Source: Peptoniphilus ovalis (GTDB lineage: Bacteria; Bacillota; Clostridia; Tissierellales; Peptoniphilaceae). From it: a DNA stretch of 64,000 bases. The DNA lies in assembly GCF_018919265.1 (NCBI RefSeq), contig NZ_JAHLQO010000006.1:177832-241831 (forward strand), written 5' to 3'. Shown piece by piece: positions 35,188 through 42,884 of the stretch. The position numbers and the translations under genes are program-made. Each line of letters starts with the position of its first letter. Position 1 is the first letter of the stretch. The notes below the pieces were generated by a model. It saw only the letters and a list, made by a program, of their open reading frames with translations. It was not told the DNA's origin and did no database searches.

Positions 35188-35838
35188 ATGAAAACTTTTA
35201 TTGTATTTGGATGTGGTAGATTTGGTTCTACTGTTGCGAGAAGATTATATGATTTAAATAATGATGTTGTAGTTGTGGATTCAAATATGGAAAAAATTGA
35301 TAAAATTTCTTCCAATGTCACAGAAGCAATTGTATGCGACCTAGAAGATGAAGGCGCTGTTGATGAGCTTGGACTTAACAATTTTGATGTGGCAGTTGTT
35401 GCAATTGCAGAAAACTTAGAAGCTGCTATTATGGCAGTCCTTGCATCGAAAGAAGCTGGTATTCCTAGAATAGTAGCAAAGGCTGCAAACTATAGAGCTG
35501 GCAAAATTTTACAAAAAGTTGGAGCTGACAAAATTATTTATCCAGAAAGAGATATGGGATATAGACTTGCAAATAATCTGTCCAACAAAAATTTAATCGA
35601 TTCCTTTGAGGTTTCTAAAGGCTACGGAATGTTTGAGATTGAAGCAAATGACAAAATGATTGACAAAACCTTAGATGAAATTAGACTTAGAGAAGATTAT
35701 AATTTTATAGTTCTTATGATTAAGAGAAAGGGCGAAATTATTGTAAACCCAACTTCGGATTTTCAAATTAGAAAAGATGATACACTCACAATTCTGGGAG
35801 CAGATGAAGAAATTAAAAAATTCAATGAAGAAAATTAG
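35188..35838 (+). CDS. ktrA: Potassium uptake regulator, TrkA/KtrA subunit
   Basis: Cytoplasmic ring-forming RCK protein gating KtrB. The 216 aa comprise the RCK-N Rossmann domain with nucleotide motif FGCGRFGSTVARRL (about 5-18) and acidic ribose-binding VVVDSNMEKI, then the RCK-C domain (about 135-216), which binds c-di-AMP in relatives. The pairing and size (one RCK unit) fit KtrA rather than the double TrkA. Confidence 0.93.
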   Translation: MKTFIVFGCGRFGSTVARRLYDLNNDVVVVDSNMEKIDKISSNVTEAIVCDLEDEGAVDELGLNNFDVAVVAIAENLEAAIMAVLASKEAGIPRIVAKAANYRAGKILQKVGADKIIYPERDMGYRLANNLSNKNLIDSFEVSKGYGMFEIEANDKMIDKTLDEIRLREDYNFIVLMIKRKGEIIVNPTSDFQIRKDDTLTILGADEEIKKFNEEN

Positions 35839-35841
35839 GAG

Positions 35842-35866
35842 GCTGCATTTCATGTAGCCTTCTTTA
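35842..35866 (+). terminator. Probable terminator after ktrA
   Basis: AGGCTGCA pairs with TGTAGCCT (one wobble) around a short loop, followed by TCTTT. The T-run is weak. Confidence 0.55.
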
Positions 35867-35878
35867 CATATATGTAAA
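35863..35878. repeat. Perfect 16-bp palindrome (possible operator)
   Basis: TTTACATATATGTAAA, 44 bp before the DUF3048 lipoprotein start. Its symmetry without a loop fits a dimeric repressor site better than an RNA hairpin. Similar arms occur at 27118. The regulator is unknown. Confidence 0.5.
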
Positions 35879-35921
35879 TTTATTTTAAAATAAAGGTAAA
35901 TAACGTAAAAGAGGTAAAGAC

Positions 35922-36995
35922 ATGAAGAAAAAATTTATAGCTTTAATGCTAGCGATGGTTTCCTTTTCTCTAATTGCTTGTAGTAATTCTAATACAAAAG
36001 AAACTGCAGCAGTTGAAGAAAAAGAACCAGAAAAGATAGTTTATTACACTCCACTTACTCATGAAGAGAGGGACGAAGATCAATCTAAAGAAAAAATCTT
36101 TGCAGTTATGCTTGATAATCACGACGATGCTAGACCTCAAGCTGCAATAAATCAAGCTGACATAATTTATGAGTACAGAGTTGAAGGCGAATTCACAAGA
36201 TATATGGCGCTTTTCCAAAGTCATTTGCCAGAAAATGTAGGACCAGTTCGTTCTGCAAGACCTTATTTTGTGCAAACTGCTAAGGAATATGACGCAATTT
36301 ATACACATTGGGGCGGTAGCGAAGCAGGTTTATCAGAAGTTAGAAGTAGAAATGTAGTAGACCTTGATGGAATTGCTCTTGAAGGAATAGTATTTCACAG
36401 AAATAAAGATGTTGGAAAGCGAGCTCCACACAATGGATATGTATCACTTCCTGAACTTAAAAATTATTTAGTTGAAAAAAATGTAGATGTAAATAATAAT
36501 GCTGCCTCTCTAAATTTTTATGAGGAGAGTGAAAATCTTCAAGGTGAAGATGTTAAAGAAATTACTTTAAAATTCAATGACAGATATAAAACTAATTTCA
36601 TTTATGATGAAGCTACTGAAAAATATAAATATATTCGTCAAGGAGAGCCTGTAATAGATGAAAATACTAAAGAAGAATTTACTGCAAAGAATTTAGTGGT
36701 ATTATTCCAAAAGGGAGTTGTAGCTGGTCCTAAAGGAACTTTAAAAATTGCAAATATTGGTGCGGGAGATGGACTTCTACTTCAAAATGGAAAATTAATT
36801 CCGATAACTTGGGAAAAGGAAAATGAAGATGCCATGACTATTTTTAAAGATGCAGAAGGAAATTTAATTAAATTTCACCCAGGAAATACTTTTATATCTG
36901 TTGTAGATGATAAAAACTCAGCAGTTTATGAAACTTTAAATGAAGAAAATACACAAATAACGGGAGAAACTTCAAATTCTTCAAATCAAAAATAA
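35922..36995 (+). CDS. DUF3048 lipoprotein (YerB-like)
   Basis: Exported lipid-anchored protein of unknown function. The 357 aa have a signal peptide with lipobox LIAC (Cys20), an acidic linker, then the DUF3048 domain with AVMLDNHDDARPQAAINQAD, GPVRSARPYFV and the C-terminal DUF3048_C part from about 210 (GDGLLLQNGKLIPITWEK). A Ser/Asn/Gln tail ends the protein. AGAGGT site. It stands alone, preceded by a perfect palindrome. Confidence 0.88.
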   Translation: MKKKFIALMLAMVSFSLIACSNSNTKETAAVEEKEPEKIVYYTPLTHEERDEDQSKEKIFAVMLDNHDDARPQAAINQADIIYEYRVEGEFTRYMALFQSHLPENVGPVRSARPYFVQTAKEYDAIYTHWGGSEAGLSEVRSRNVVDLDGIALEGIVFHRNKDVGKRAPHNGYVSLPELKNYLVEKNVDVNNNAASLNFYEESENLQGEDVKEITLKFNDRYKTNFIYDEATEKYKYIRQGEPVIDENTKEEFTAKNLVVLFQKGVVAGPKGTLKIANIGAGDGLLLQNGKLIPITWEKENEDAMTIFKDAEGNLIKFHPGNTFISVVDDKNSAVYETLNEENTQITGETSNSSNQK

Positions 36996-37046
36996 TATTT
37001 GATTAACTTTGACCATTAGGGGTAAATGTAGCATAGAGGTGATATT

Positions 37047-37550
37047 ATGATTAATATGACAAAAATTGATTATGTAATTAATGTAACTGGTGCTACTTAT
37101 GAAGTAGTTAGGAAAGCACTTCTTGAAAGTGATGGAGACGTTGATAAGGCAATAGAATATATAAACGCAAATAAAGAAGAAAATGTAGATGCTTCTAAAG
37201 TATATGAAAATGAAGAAGAAAAAAATAAAGAAGAAGAGAGAAAGTCAAATTCTAAAAGCGGAAATGAATATTTTGATGAAGTTATAAATTCACTTGATGA
37301 AATTATAGACGCAATCAAAGAAATTTGGAGAAAAGGAAATGCAAGAAGACTTCTTGTCGAAAAAGACAATGAAACAATCCTTTCACTTTCACTTACAACT
37401 TCAGCAATTGGAATGGTACTAGCTCTTCCAGCATCACTTCTTGGACTTTCAGCTGCTTATATCTATGATTACTCTTTCAAGATTATTATGGAAAATGGAG
37501 AAGTTATAGATATTAAAGAGTATTTAAAAGATAAAAGTAAATTTTTATAA
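37047..37550 (+). CDS. UBA-like domain plus DUF4342 membrane-associated protein
   Basis: The 167 aa fall into three parts: an N-terminal UBA-like three-helix bundle (residues 5-41, VINVTGATYEVVRKALLESDG, like the start of EF-Ts), a charged Glu/Lys linker (45-75), and a DUF4342 domain (80-160) with RRLLVEKDNETILSLSLT and a hydrophobic stretch AIGMVLALPASLLGLSAAYI. Function is not known. AGAGGTGAT ribosome binding site. It forms a single-gene unit ending in a terminator. Confidence 0.8.
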   Translation: MINMTKIDYVINVTGATYEVVRKALLESDGDVDKAIEYINANKEENVDASKVYENEEEKNKEEERKSNSKSGNEYFDEVINSLDEIIDAIKEIWRKGNARRLLVEKDNETILSLSLTTSAIGMVLALPASLLGLSAAYIYDYSFKIIMENGEVIDIKEYLKDKSKFL

Positions 37551-37554
37551 TAAG

Positions 37555-37576
37555 AAGCCCTTAGGGGCTTTTTTAA
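37555..37576 (+). terminator. Intrinsic terminator
   Basis: AAGCCC pairs with GGGCTT around TTAG, followed by a T-run. It ends the DUF4342 gene. Confidence 0.85.
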
Positions 37577-37587
37577 TTAGGAGAAAT

Positions 37588-38334
37588 ATGATAATTTCAA
37601 GTAAAAATAATTCACATTTTAAATTTTTTAAAAGTTTAAAAGAAAAAAAGTATAGACAAGAAAATAAATTATTTATGGTGGAAAAGCCAGTTGTAATTGA
37701 AGAAGCGATTGAATTTGTGCCTGAGTATATTTCAATTAGCGAAGAGGCATACAATGAAAATAAATTTGAAGAAATACTAAAAATTGTTGATAAAGAGAGA
37801 ATCTTTATATTTTCAGATAATCTATTTAAGAATCTCGCAGACGCTGTAACATCACCTGGAATTATTGCTTATTATAAGGAAATTCACAGAGATTTTAATG
37901 AAAATAGAGGAAAGTTTTTATATCTTGATGATATAAGAGAACCCGGAAACCTTGGAGGAATTATCCGTTCTGCTGATGCCTTTAATTTAGATGGTGTAAT
38001 AATTTCACCAAACTCTGTTGATGTTTACAATCCAAAAACAGTTCGTTCTTCTATGTCATCAATATTTAAAGTTCCAATTTATTTTATGCCGCGTGAAGAT
38101 TTACTTAAACTTGATTTTAATATTTTAGCGACAGCACTTTCTAATTCAACTTCAACTAGAGATTATGAATTTAAAGATAAAGATATTGTAGTAATAGGAA
38201 ATGAAGCAAAAGGGGTTTCTAAATTTTTAATGGAAAATGCCAATGGCTACTTAAATATACCAATAAGTGAAAGTGTAGACTCACTAAATGCCAATGTTGC
38301 AGCTTCAATAATAATTTACGAGATGATGAAATGA
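37588..38334 (+). CDS. TrmH/SpoU-family RNA 2'-O-methyltransferase
   Basis: SPOUT-fold enzyme methylating ribose 2'-OH in rRNA or tRNA. The 248 aa contain an N-terminal substrate-binding part (1-100) and the knotted SPOUT domain with motif 1 LDDIREPGNLGGIIRSADAF, motif 2 VVIGNEAKGVS and motif 3 IPISESVDSLNANVAASI. The N-terminal extension resembles YsgA-like rRNA methyltransferases. It overlaps the next gene by 4 bp (ATGA). The exact target is unknown. Confidence 0.9.
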   Translation: MIISSKNNSHFKFFKSLKEKKYRQENKLFMVEKPVVIEEAIEFVPEYISISEEAYNENKFEEILKIVDKERIFIFSDNLFKNLADAVTSPGIIAYYKEIHRDFNENRGKFLYLDDIREPGNLGGIIRSADAFNLDGVIISPNSVDVYNPKTVRSSMSSIFKVPIYFMPREDLLKLDFNILATALSNSTSTRDYEFKDKDIVVIGNEAKGVSKFLMENANGYLNIPISESVDSLNANVAASIIIYEMMK

Positions 38335-39014
38335 ATTATGTAATAATAGCAGAAAATTTTCCAGAAGAATCTGCGAAAAAATTAGAACAGTATGGAAGAG
38401 TTTTACGAACTAAAAAAAATAGAAAAGTCATGGAAGGGCTTAATACTCATCCTGACATATTAGTTCATCCACTTCCAAATGGTGAAATTGTAGTAGATAG
38501 GGATAACTTCATGTACTACGATATGCTTTTAAGAAAAACAGTTATAAAGTCAGAATCATATTTAGATGCGAAGTATCCAAGTGATGTGCCCCTTAATGCC
38601 TTCACTTTTAAAAATTATTTTGTTCACAATTTAAAATTCACTGACAAGAGACTCCTTGAATATTATAAAGAAAATGGATATGAACTCATTGATATAAAGC
38701 AAGGATATTCAAAATGTACTACACTTGTGACAGAAGACTTTTTAATAACAAGTGATGGCGGAACTTATGAAAAGCTAAAGGACATTATGCCAATTTATAG
38801 GATAAATCACAAGGAGATAAAGCTAGAGAAATTTAACTATGGATTTATTGGTGGTGCAAGTGGAAGCCTTGGTAAAAAATTATTCTTCACAGGAAGCATA
38901 AAAGAACACAGCTCTTATGAAGAAATTATGAGAATAATTAAAAAATATGATTATGAAGTAGAAATACTATCTGATAATCCTATTGAAGATTATGGAAGTA
39001 TTTATTTTATATAA
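38331..39014 (+). CDS. Uncharacterised protein, resembles the DUF6873 GME-fold family
   Basis: A 227 aa soluble protein. The sequence pattern (LNAFTFKNYFVHN, QGYSKCTTLVTEDFLITSDGG, FIGGASGSLGKKLFFTGSIKEH) recalls a family annotated as a guanidino-modifying-enzyme fold, found beside RNA methyltransferases in clostridia. A lone Cys in YSKCTTL is a candidate active-site residue. Recognition is from memory of the family pattern; no activity is known. It is coupled to the methyltransferase and converges on a small minus-strand gene, overlapping it by 13 bp. Confidence 0.65.
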   Translation: MNYVIIAENFPEESAKKLEQYGRVLRTKKNRKVMEGLNTHPDILVHPLPNGEIVVDRDNFMYYDMLLRKTVIKSESYLDAKYPSDVPLNAFTFKNYFVHNLKFTDKRLLEYYKENGYELIDIKQGYSKCTTLVTEDFLITSDGGTYEKLKDIMPIYRINHKEIKLEKFNYGFIGGASGSLGKKLFFTGSIKEHSSYEEIMRIIKKYDYEVEILSDNPIEDYGSIYFI

Positions 39015-39340
39015 TTTAATTTATTTTTAAAAATTATTGAAATTATTAAACCGAATATTAAGGATAAAATTGAAATAAATGAGAAATCTACATTTTTGAA
39101 AAAATAAACAATAAAGAAATTATTATATATTAAAGGAATTAACAAAATATATAATAAATAAAAATTTTTATTTTTAAGTATAAATGGTAGCCCTATTAAA
39201 ATTGGCAGACAAAAAGGACTTAAAAAGTAAAAATTAAGAAATGCTATTATTCTATAAAGTCCATATTCAGGTATGAATAATATAGGAATAGATGATATTA
39301 AAATTAAAAGAATTAATATAAATGTAGTTTTATTTTTCAT
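39002..39340 (-). CDS. Small hydrophobic membrane protein, unrecognised
   Basis: 112 aa, almost wholly hydrophobic with about four predicted membrane segments, each separated by one or two Lys/Asn-rich turns. ATG 39340 has GAGG 7 nt upstream. No family recognised. It is the only minus-strand candidate between 12.4 kb and the right edge. The very AT-rich DNA could produce such a frame by chance, but the ribosome binding site and membrane topology favour a real gene. Confidence 0.5.
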   Translation of the reverse strand: MKNKTTFILILLILISSIPILFIPEYGLYRIIAFLNFYFLSPFCLPILIGLPFILKNKNFYLLYILLIPLIYNNFFIVYFFKNVDFSFISILSLIFGLIISIIFKNKLNYIK

Positions 39341-39407
39341 TTTATCCTCGATTTAAAACTTATGATTATTTATGTATTAGGTGGGTAATAATCTCTTTAG
39401 ATATTAC

Positions 39408-39436
39408 TTGCACATAAAATTTAATTGTGCTATTAT
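39408..39436 (+). promoter_or_regulatory. Probable promoter of thrS
   Basis: TTGCAC (39408-39413), 17 bp spacer, TATTAT (39431-39436). A TATAAT at 39460-39465 without a fitting -35 is the alternative. Confidence 0.55.
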
Positions 39437-39442
39437 TAAAAT

Positions 39443-39662
39443 AATTTTATTAATACTATTATAATAAACTAAAACATAGATGAGAAGAGTAAATTATATA
39501 AGATTTTTAGAGAGGAAATGTGTGGTGCAAATTTCTAATTTTATATTTTTGAAAACTAACTCGGAGTTCTGTAGCAAACTACAGCGTTTGACGCGTTAAG
39601 TCATTTGAGTTTAATTAAGGTGGAACCACGGTCTATCGTCCTTTGGATGATGGATCTTTTTT
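39443..39662 (+). promoter_or_regulatory. T-box riboswitch, predicted tRNA-Thr sensor
   Basis: Leader controlling thrS by uncharged tRNA-Thr. T-box AAGGTGGAACCACG at 39617-39630. The bulge TGGA predicts a discriminator U, as in tRNA-Thr of Gram-positives. The predicted specifier is ACT at 39555-39557 followed by A (threonine). Terminator: GGTCTATCGTCC (39630-39641) pairs fully, with wobbles, with GGATGATGGATC (39645-39656), then Ts. Stem I details are less regular than in the three leaders at 4.5-7.5 kb. Confidence 0.88.
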
Positions 39663-39678
39663 ATTTTAGGAGGAAAAT

Positions 39679-41589
39679 ATGATTATTAGATTACCAGATG
39701 GATCAGAAAGAGAATACGAAAGTGGAGTTAAGGTTAGTAAAATTACTGGAGATATTTCAGAAGGCCTTTTAAAAGATTCTGTAGGTGCAGTTGTCGATGG
39801 AGTTATTTTAGGAAAAAATGACGAAGTTGTAGATGGTGGTGAATACAGAGTTGTAAAATTTGAAGACCCAGAAGGAAAGCAAATTTTTTGGCATTCAGCA
39901 TCTCATTTAATGGCTGCAGCAATTGTTGAACTTTATCCAGATGTTAAGCTTGCAATTGGACCTGCAACAGAAACAGGATTTTATTATGACCTTGATTTAG
40001 AACATAAATTAGTAGAAGAGGATTTCCCTGCAATTGAAGAAAAAATGAAAGAAATTGCAAAGAAAGATTTAGAGTTTGAAAAAATTGAAATTTCTAGAGA
40101 AGAAGCTATTAAATACTTTGAAGAAAGAAATCAAGATTATAAAGTTGAACTTATTAAAGATTTACCAGAAGATGAAAAGCTAACTCTATATAAAATGGGA
40201 GATTTTGTAGACCTTTGTAAGGGACCACATTTAACTTCAACTAAGAAAATTAAAGCAATTAAACTTCTTTCAATAGCTGGTGCTTATTGGAGAGGAGATT
40301 CTAATAATAAAATGCTTCAACGTATTTACGGAATTGCTTTTGAAAAGAAAAAACAATTAGACGAATACATTGAAAGACGTGAAGAAGCAGAAAAGAGAGA
40401 TCACAGAAAACTTGGTAAAGAACTTGACCTATTCAGCATGCACGAAGAAGGACCAGGATTCCCATTCTTCCACCCAAATGGAATGATTTTAAGAAACAAT
40501 CTTCTTAACTGGTGGAGAGGAGTTCTTGAAAAAAATGGTTATGGAGAAATTCAAACTCCAATTATTCTAAACGAAGAATTATGGCATAGATCAGGTCACT
40601 GGGATCACTACAAAGAAAATATGTATTTTACAGAAATTGATGGTGGAGAATATGCAGTTAAGCCTATGAATTGTCCTGGATCAATTCTAGTTTATAATTC
40701 AACAAATCACTCTTATAGAGACTTACCAGTTAGACTTGCTGAGTATGGTATTGTTCACAGACATGAACTTTCAGGAGCACTTCACGGATTATTTAGAGTA
40801 AGAACTTTCACTCAAGACGATGCTCACGTATACTGCTTACCATCACAAATTAAAGATGAAGTATTCAAGATGATTGACCTTGCAAGTCTTTTATATGATA
40901 CTTTTGGTTTTAAATACACTCTTGAACTATCTACAAGACCAGATGACTTCATGGGAGATTTAAAAGATTGGGAACTTGCCGAAAAATCACTTAAAGAAGC
41001 ACTTGATGAAAGAGGACTACCATATAAGATAAATGAAGGAGATGGAGCTTTCTACGGTCCTAAGATTGACTTCCACTTAGAAGATGCTATTGGAAGAACT
41101 TGGCAATGCGGTACTATCCAACTTGATTTCCAACTTCCAAAGAACTTTGATTTAACTTATGTTGATGAAAATGGTGAAAAGAAACAACCTATCATGCTTC
41201 ACAGAGCACTTCTAGGGTCTGTTGAAAGATTTATGGGTATTTTAATTGAACACTTTGCTGGTAAATTCCCATTATGGCTTTCACCAGTTCAAGTTGAAGT
41301 TATTCCAGTTTCTGATAAATTCTTAGATTATGCAGAAAAAGTTGCAGACAAATTAAGAGAAGCTGGACTAAGAGTTGACCTTGATGCAAGAACTGAAAAA
41401 GTTGGATATAAAATTAGACAAGCACAAGTTAAAAAGATTAATTACATGCTTGTAATTGGAGAAAAAGAAGAAACTTCTGGCAAACTTTCAGTTAGAAAGA
41501 GAAGCGGAGAAGAAGTTCACGATGTTGAAATAGAAGAATTCATCAAGTCACTTCAAGAAGAAATTAAAAATAAAGAAATTACAGAATAA
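39679..41589 (+). CDS. thrS: Threonyl-tRNA synthetase
   Basis: Charges tRNA-Thr. The 636 aa contain an N-terminal TGS domain (1-60), an editing domain with HSASHLMAAAI and the C-terminal His/Cys pair region YKMGDFVDLCKGPHL, the class II core with RVRTFTQDDAHVYC and zinc ligands Cys in MNCPGS, and an anticodon-binding domain from about 540 (VIPVSDKFLDYAEKVADKL). AGGAGG site after the T-box terminator. Confidence 0.97.
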   Translation: MIIRLPDGSEREYESGVKVSKITGDISEGLLKDSVGAVVDGVILGKNDEVVDGGEYRVVKFEDPEGKQIFWHSASHLMAAAIVELYPDVKLAIGPATETGFYYDLDLEHKLVEEDFPAIEEKMKEIAKKDLEFEKIEISREEAIKYFEERNQDYKVELIKDLPEDEKLTLYKMGDFVDLCKGPHLTSTKKIKAIKLLSIAGAYWRGDSNNKMLQRIYGIAFEKKKQLDEYIERREEAEKRDHRKLGKELDLFSMHEEGPGFPFFHPNGMILRNNLLNWWRGVLEKNGYGEIQTPIILNEELWHRSGHWDHYKENMYFTEIDGGEYAVKPMNCPGSILVYNSTNHSYRDLPVRLAEYGIVHRHELSGALHGLFRVRTFTQDDAHVYCLPSQIKDEVFKMIDLASLLYDTFGFKYTLELSTRPDDFMGDLKDWELAEKSLKEALDERGLPYKINEGDGAFYGPKIDFHLEDAIGRTWQCGTIQLDFQLPKNFDLTYVDENGEKKQPIMLHRALLGSVERFMGILIEHFAGKFPLWLSPVQVEVIPVSDKFLDYAEKVADKLREAGLRVDLDARTEKVGYKIRQAQVKKINYMLVIGEKEETSGKLSVRKRSGEEVHDVEIEEFIKSLQEEIKNKEITE

Positions 41590-41592
41590 ATC

Positions 41593-41621
41593 TTTACAAA
41601 TACCTTTAGATATGATAGAAT
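41593..41621 (+). promoter_or_regulatory. Promoter of the rplU operon
   Basis: TTTACA (41593-41598), 17 bp spacer, TAGAAT (41616-41621), giving a leader from about 41628. Confidence 0.65.
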
Positions 41622-41627
41622 CATCAA

Positions 41628-41791
41628 ATGTAATCTTATAAAAATAGGATTCTGGTCTTATGAAAGTAGGATTCTGGTCTTATGGAAATAGGATTCTGTA
41701 ATCTTATTTAATTAGGGTTCTGTAACCGCACAGAATAGGTCTTAAAAATTTTACCTACAATGGCGAGTCTTGTAATGAGGGGGTGCTACAA
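41628..41791 (+). promoter_or_regulatory. rplU (L21) leader RNA
   Basis: A 164-nt untranslated leader before rplU, where Firmicutes often carry the L21 leader. Its recognisable structured part is the hairpin TTCTGT/ACAGAA (41718-41735) around AACCGC, followed by TAGGTC. The 5' half is a tandem repeat. No T-run terminator is seen, so control, if any, is more likely at translation or RNA processing. Confidence 0.6.
41645..41735 (+). repeat. Imperfect tandem repeat in the rplU leader
   Basis: Four units starting at 41645, 41667, 41689 and 41713 (periods 22, 22, 24). Each begins TAGG(A/G)TTCTG. Units 1 and 2 share TAGGATTCTGGTCTTATG; unit 3 changes to TGTAATCTTAT; unit 4 carries the L21-type hairpin. 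A partial unit (TGTAATCTTAT) precedes the first. Confidence 0.85.
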
Positions 41792-42097
41792 ATGTACGCA
41801 ATTATCGAAACAGGCGGAAAGCAATATGTTGTTAACGCTGGTGACAAATTAAGAGTTGAAAAGCTTGATGTTAAAGAAGGCGATACTGTAACTTTTGATA
41901 AAGTTCTTTTCCTTTCAGGTGATGAACCAAAAGTTGGATCACCATATGTTGAAGGAGCTAAAGTAGAAGCTAAGGTTTTAGAACAAGGCAAAGGAAGAAA
42001 AGTCGTTGTTTACAAGTATAAATCTAAGAAAAACGAAAGAACTAAAAAGGGACATCGTCAACCATATACTTTAGTAGAAATCTCAGGTATTAACTAA
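41792..42097 (+). CDS. rplU: 50S ribosomal protein L21
   Basis: 101 aa from ATG 41792 (AGGGGG site 8 nt upstream; a GTG three codons earlier lies next to that site). [18 protein letters not shown] and the C-terminal [13 protein letters not shown] are family motifs. It shares one base with the prp start. First gene of rplU-prp-rpmA. Confidence 0.96.
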   Translation: MYAIIETGGKQYVVNAGDKLRVEKLDVKEGDTVTFDKVLFLSGDEPKVGSPYVEGAKVEAKVLEQGKGRKVVVYKYKSKKNERTKKGHRQPYTLVEISGIN

Positions 42098-42435
42098 TGA
42101 CAAATATTGACCTTTACAGAAAAGATGGTTTTTATACTGGATTTAAGTCTATAGGTCATGCAGAGGGAGAATTCGATAGAATTGTCTGCTCTAGTATTTC
42201 TACACTAACTCAAACTTTATATTTTACTCTTATAAATAAGCTTGAGATAGAAGAGAAAGATATAGTTGATACACAAGGTGACGGGCTTTTAATTATTAAA
42301 ATTCCCGATGAAAAAATATATAGGAAAAGAGAAATTCAAACTTGTTTTGAATTTATGATAACTGGTATAGAGCTTATTAATAAAGCATATCCAGAGTATT
42401 TGACACTAAAGATAATGGAGGTGCAAAATGATTAA
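42097..42435 (+). CDS. prp: Ribosomal-processing cysteine protease Prp
   Basis: Cleaves the N-terminal extension of L27 in Firmicutes and relatives. The 112 aa show the active-site motif [16 protein letters not shown] with His21 and Cys31, the expected spacing class for Prp, and sit in the invariant position between rplU and rpmA. Start ATG overlaps the rplU stop (TAATG). It overlaps rpmA by 8 bp. Confidence 0.94.
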   Translation: MTNIDLYRKDGFYTGFKSIGHAEGEFDRIVCSSISTLTQTLYFTLINKLEIEEKDIVDTQGDGLLIIKIPDEKIYRKREIQTCFEFMITGIELINKAYPEYLTLKIMEVQND

Positions 42436-42727
42436 ATTTGATTTATTGCTGTTTTCTTCTAAGAAAGGGGTAGGTTCTTCAAAGAACGGTCGTGATTCTA
42501 ATGCTAAGAGACTTGGCGTTAAAAGAGGCGACGGACAATTTGTTCTTGCAGGAAACATTCTTGTTAGACAAAGAGGAACTAAAATCCACCCAGGCGAAAA
42601 TGTTATGAAGGGTTCTGATGACACACTTTTTGCAACAGTTGATGGAGTTGTAAGATTCACAACTAAGGGTAGAGGCGGAAAGAAATTCGCCAATGTATTT
42701 GAAGAAGAAAAAGCTGAATTAGCATAA
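42428..42727 (+). CDS. rpmA: 50S ribosomal protein L27 with Prp-cleavable N-terminus
   Basis: 99 aa. The mature protein would start at [15 protein letters not shown], preceded by the nine-residue extension MIKFDLLLF. In S. aureus the corresponding extension is MLKLNLQFF, cut after Phe9 by Prp. Here Phe9 is kept but three of the residues before it and the first after it (Ser for Ala) differ. Mature L27's N-terminus reaches the peptidyl transferase centre, so cleavage is required. Confidence 0.95.
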   Translation: MIKFDLLLFSSKKGVGSSKNGRDSNAKRLGVKRGDGQFVLAGNILVRQRGTKIHPGENVMKGSDDTLFATVDGVVRFTTKGRGGKKFANVFEEEKAELA

Positions 42728-42731
42728 AACA

Positions 42732-42756
42732 AAAGCAAGGGAAACCTTGCTTTTTA
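42732..42756 (+). terminator. Intrinsic terminator after rpmA
   Basis: AAAGCAAGG pairs with CCTTGCTTT around a GAAA tetraloop, followed by Ts. Confidence 0.9.
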
Positions 42757-42856
42757 TTTTTTGATTTTGTAAAATCTGCTTGTTTCTATACTTATAATTT
42801 TCATTAAGATTTTACATAACTCACAAAAGCTTCAAATTTCTAGTACATAAATATGA

Positions 42857-42862
42857 TATAAT
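42857..42862 (+). promoter_or_regulatory. -10 element before obg
   Basis: TATAAT 12 nt before the GAGG site of obg; the -35 region is weak (AAATTT). Confidence 0.4.
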
Positions 42863-42884
42863 ATTAAAAAATGTGAGGTTAAAA

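Noticed and set aside
41645..41735. CRISPR-like array in the rplU leader
   Set aside because: Units are contiguous with no unique spacers of constant length, and no cas genes are present.
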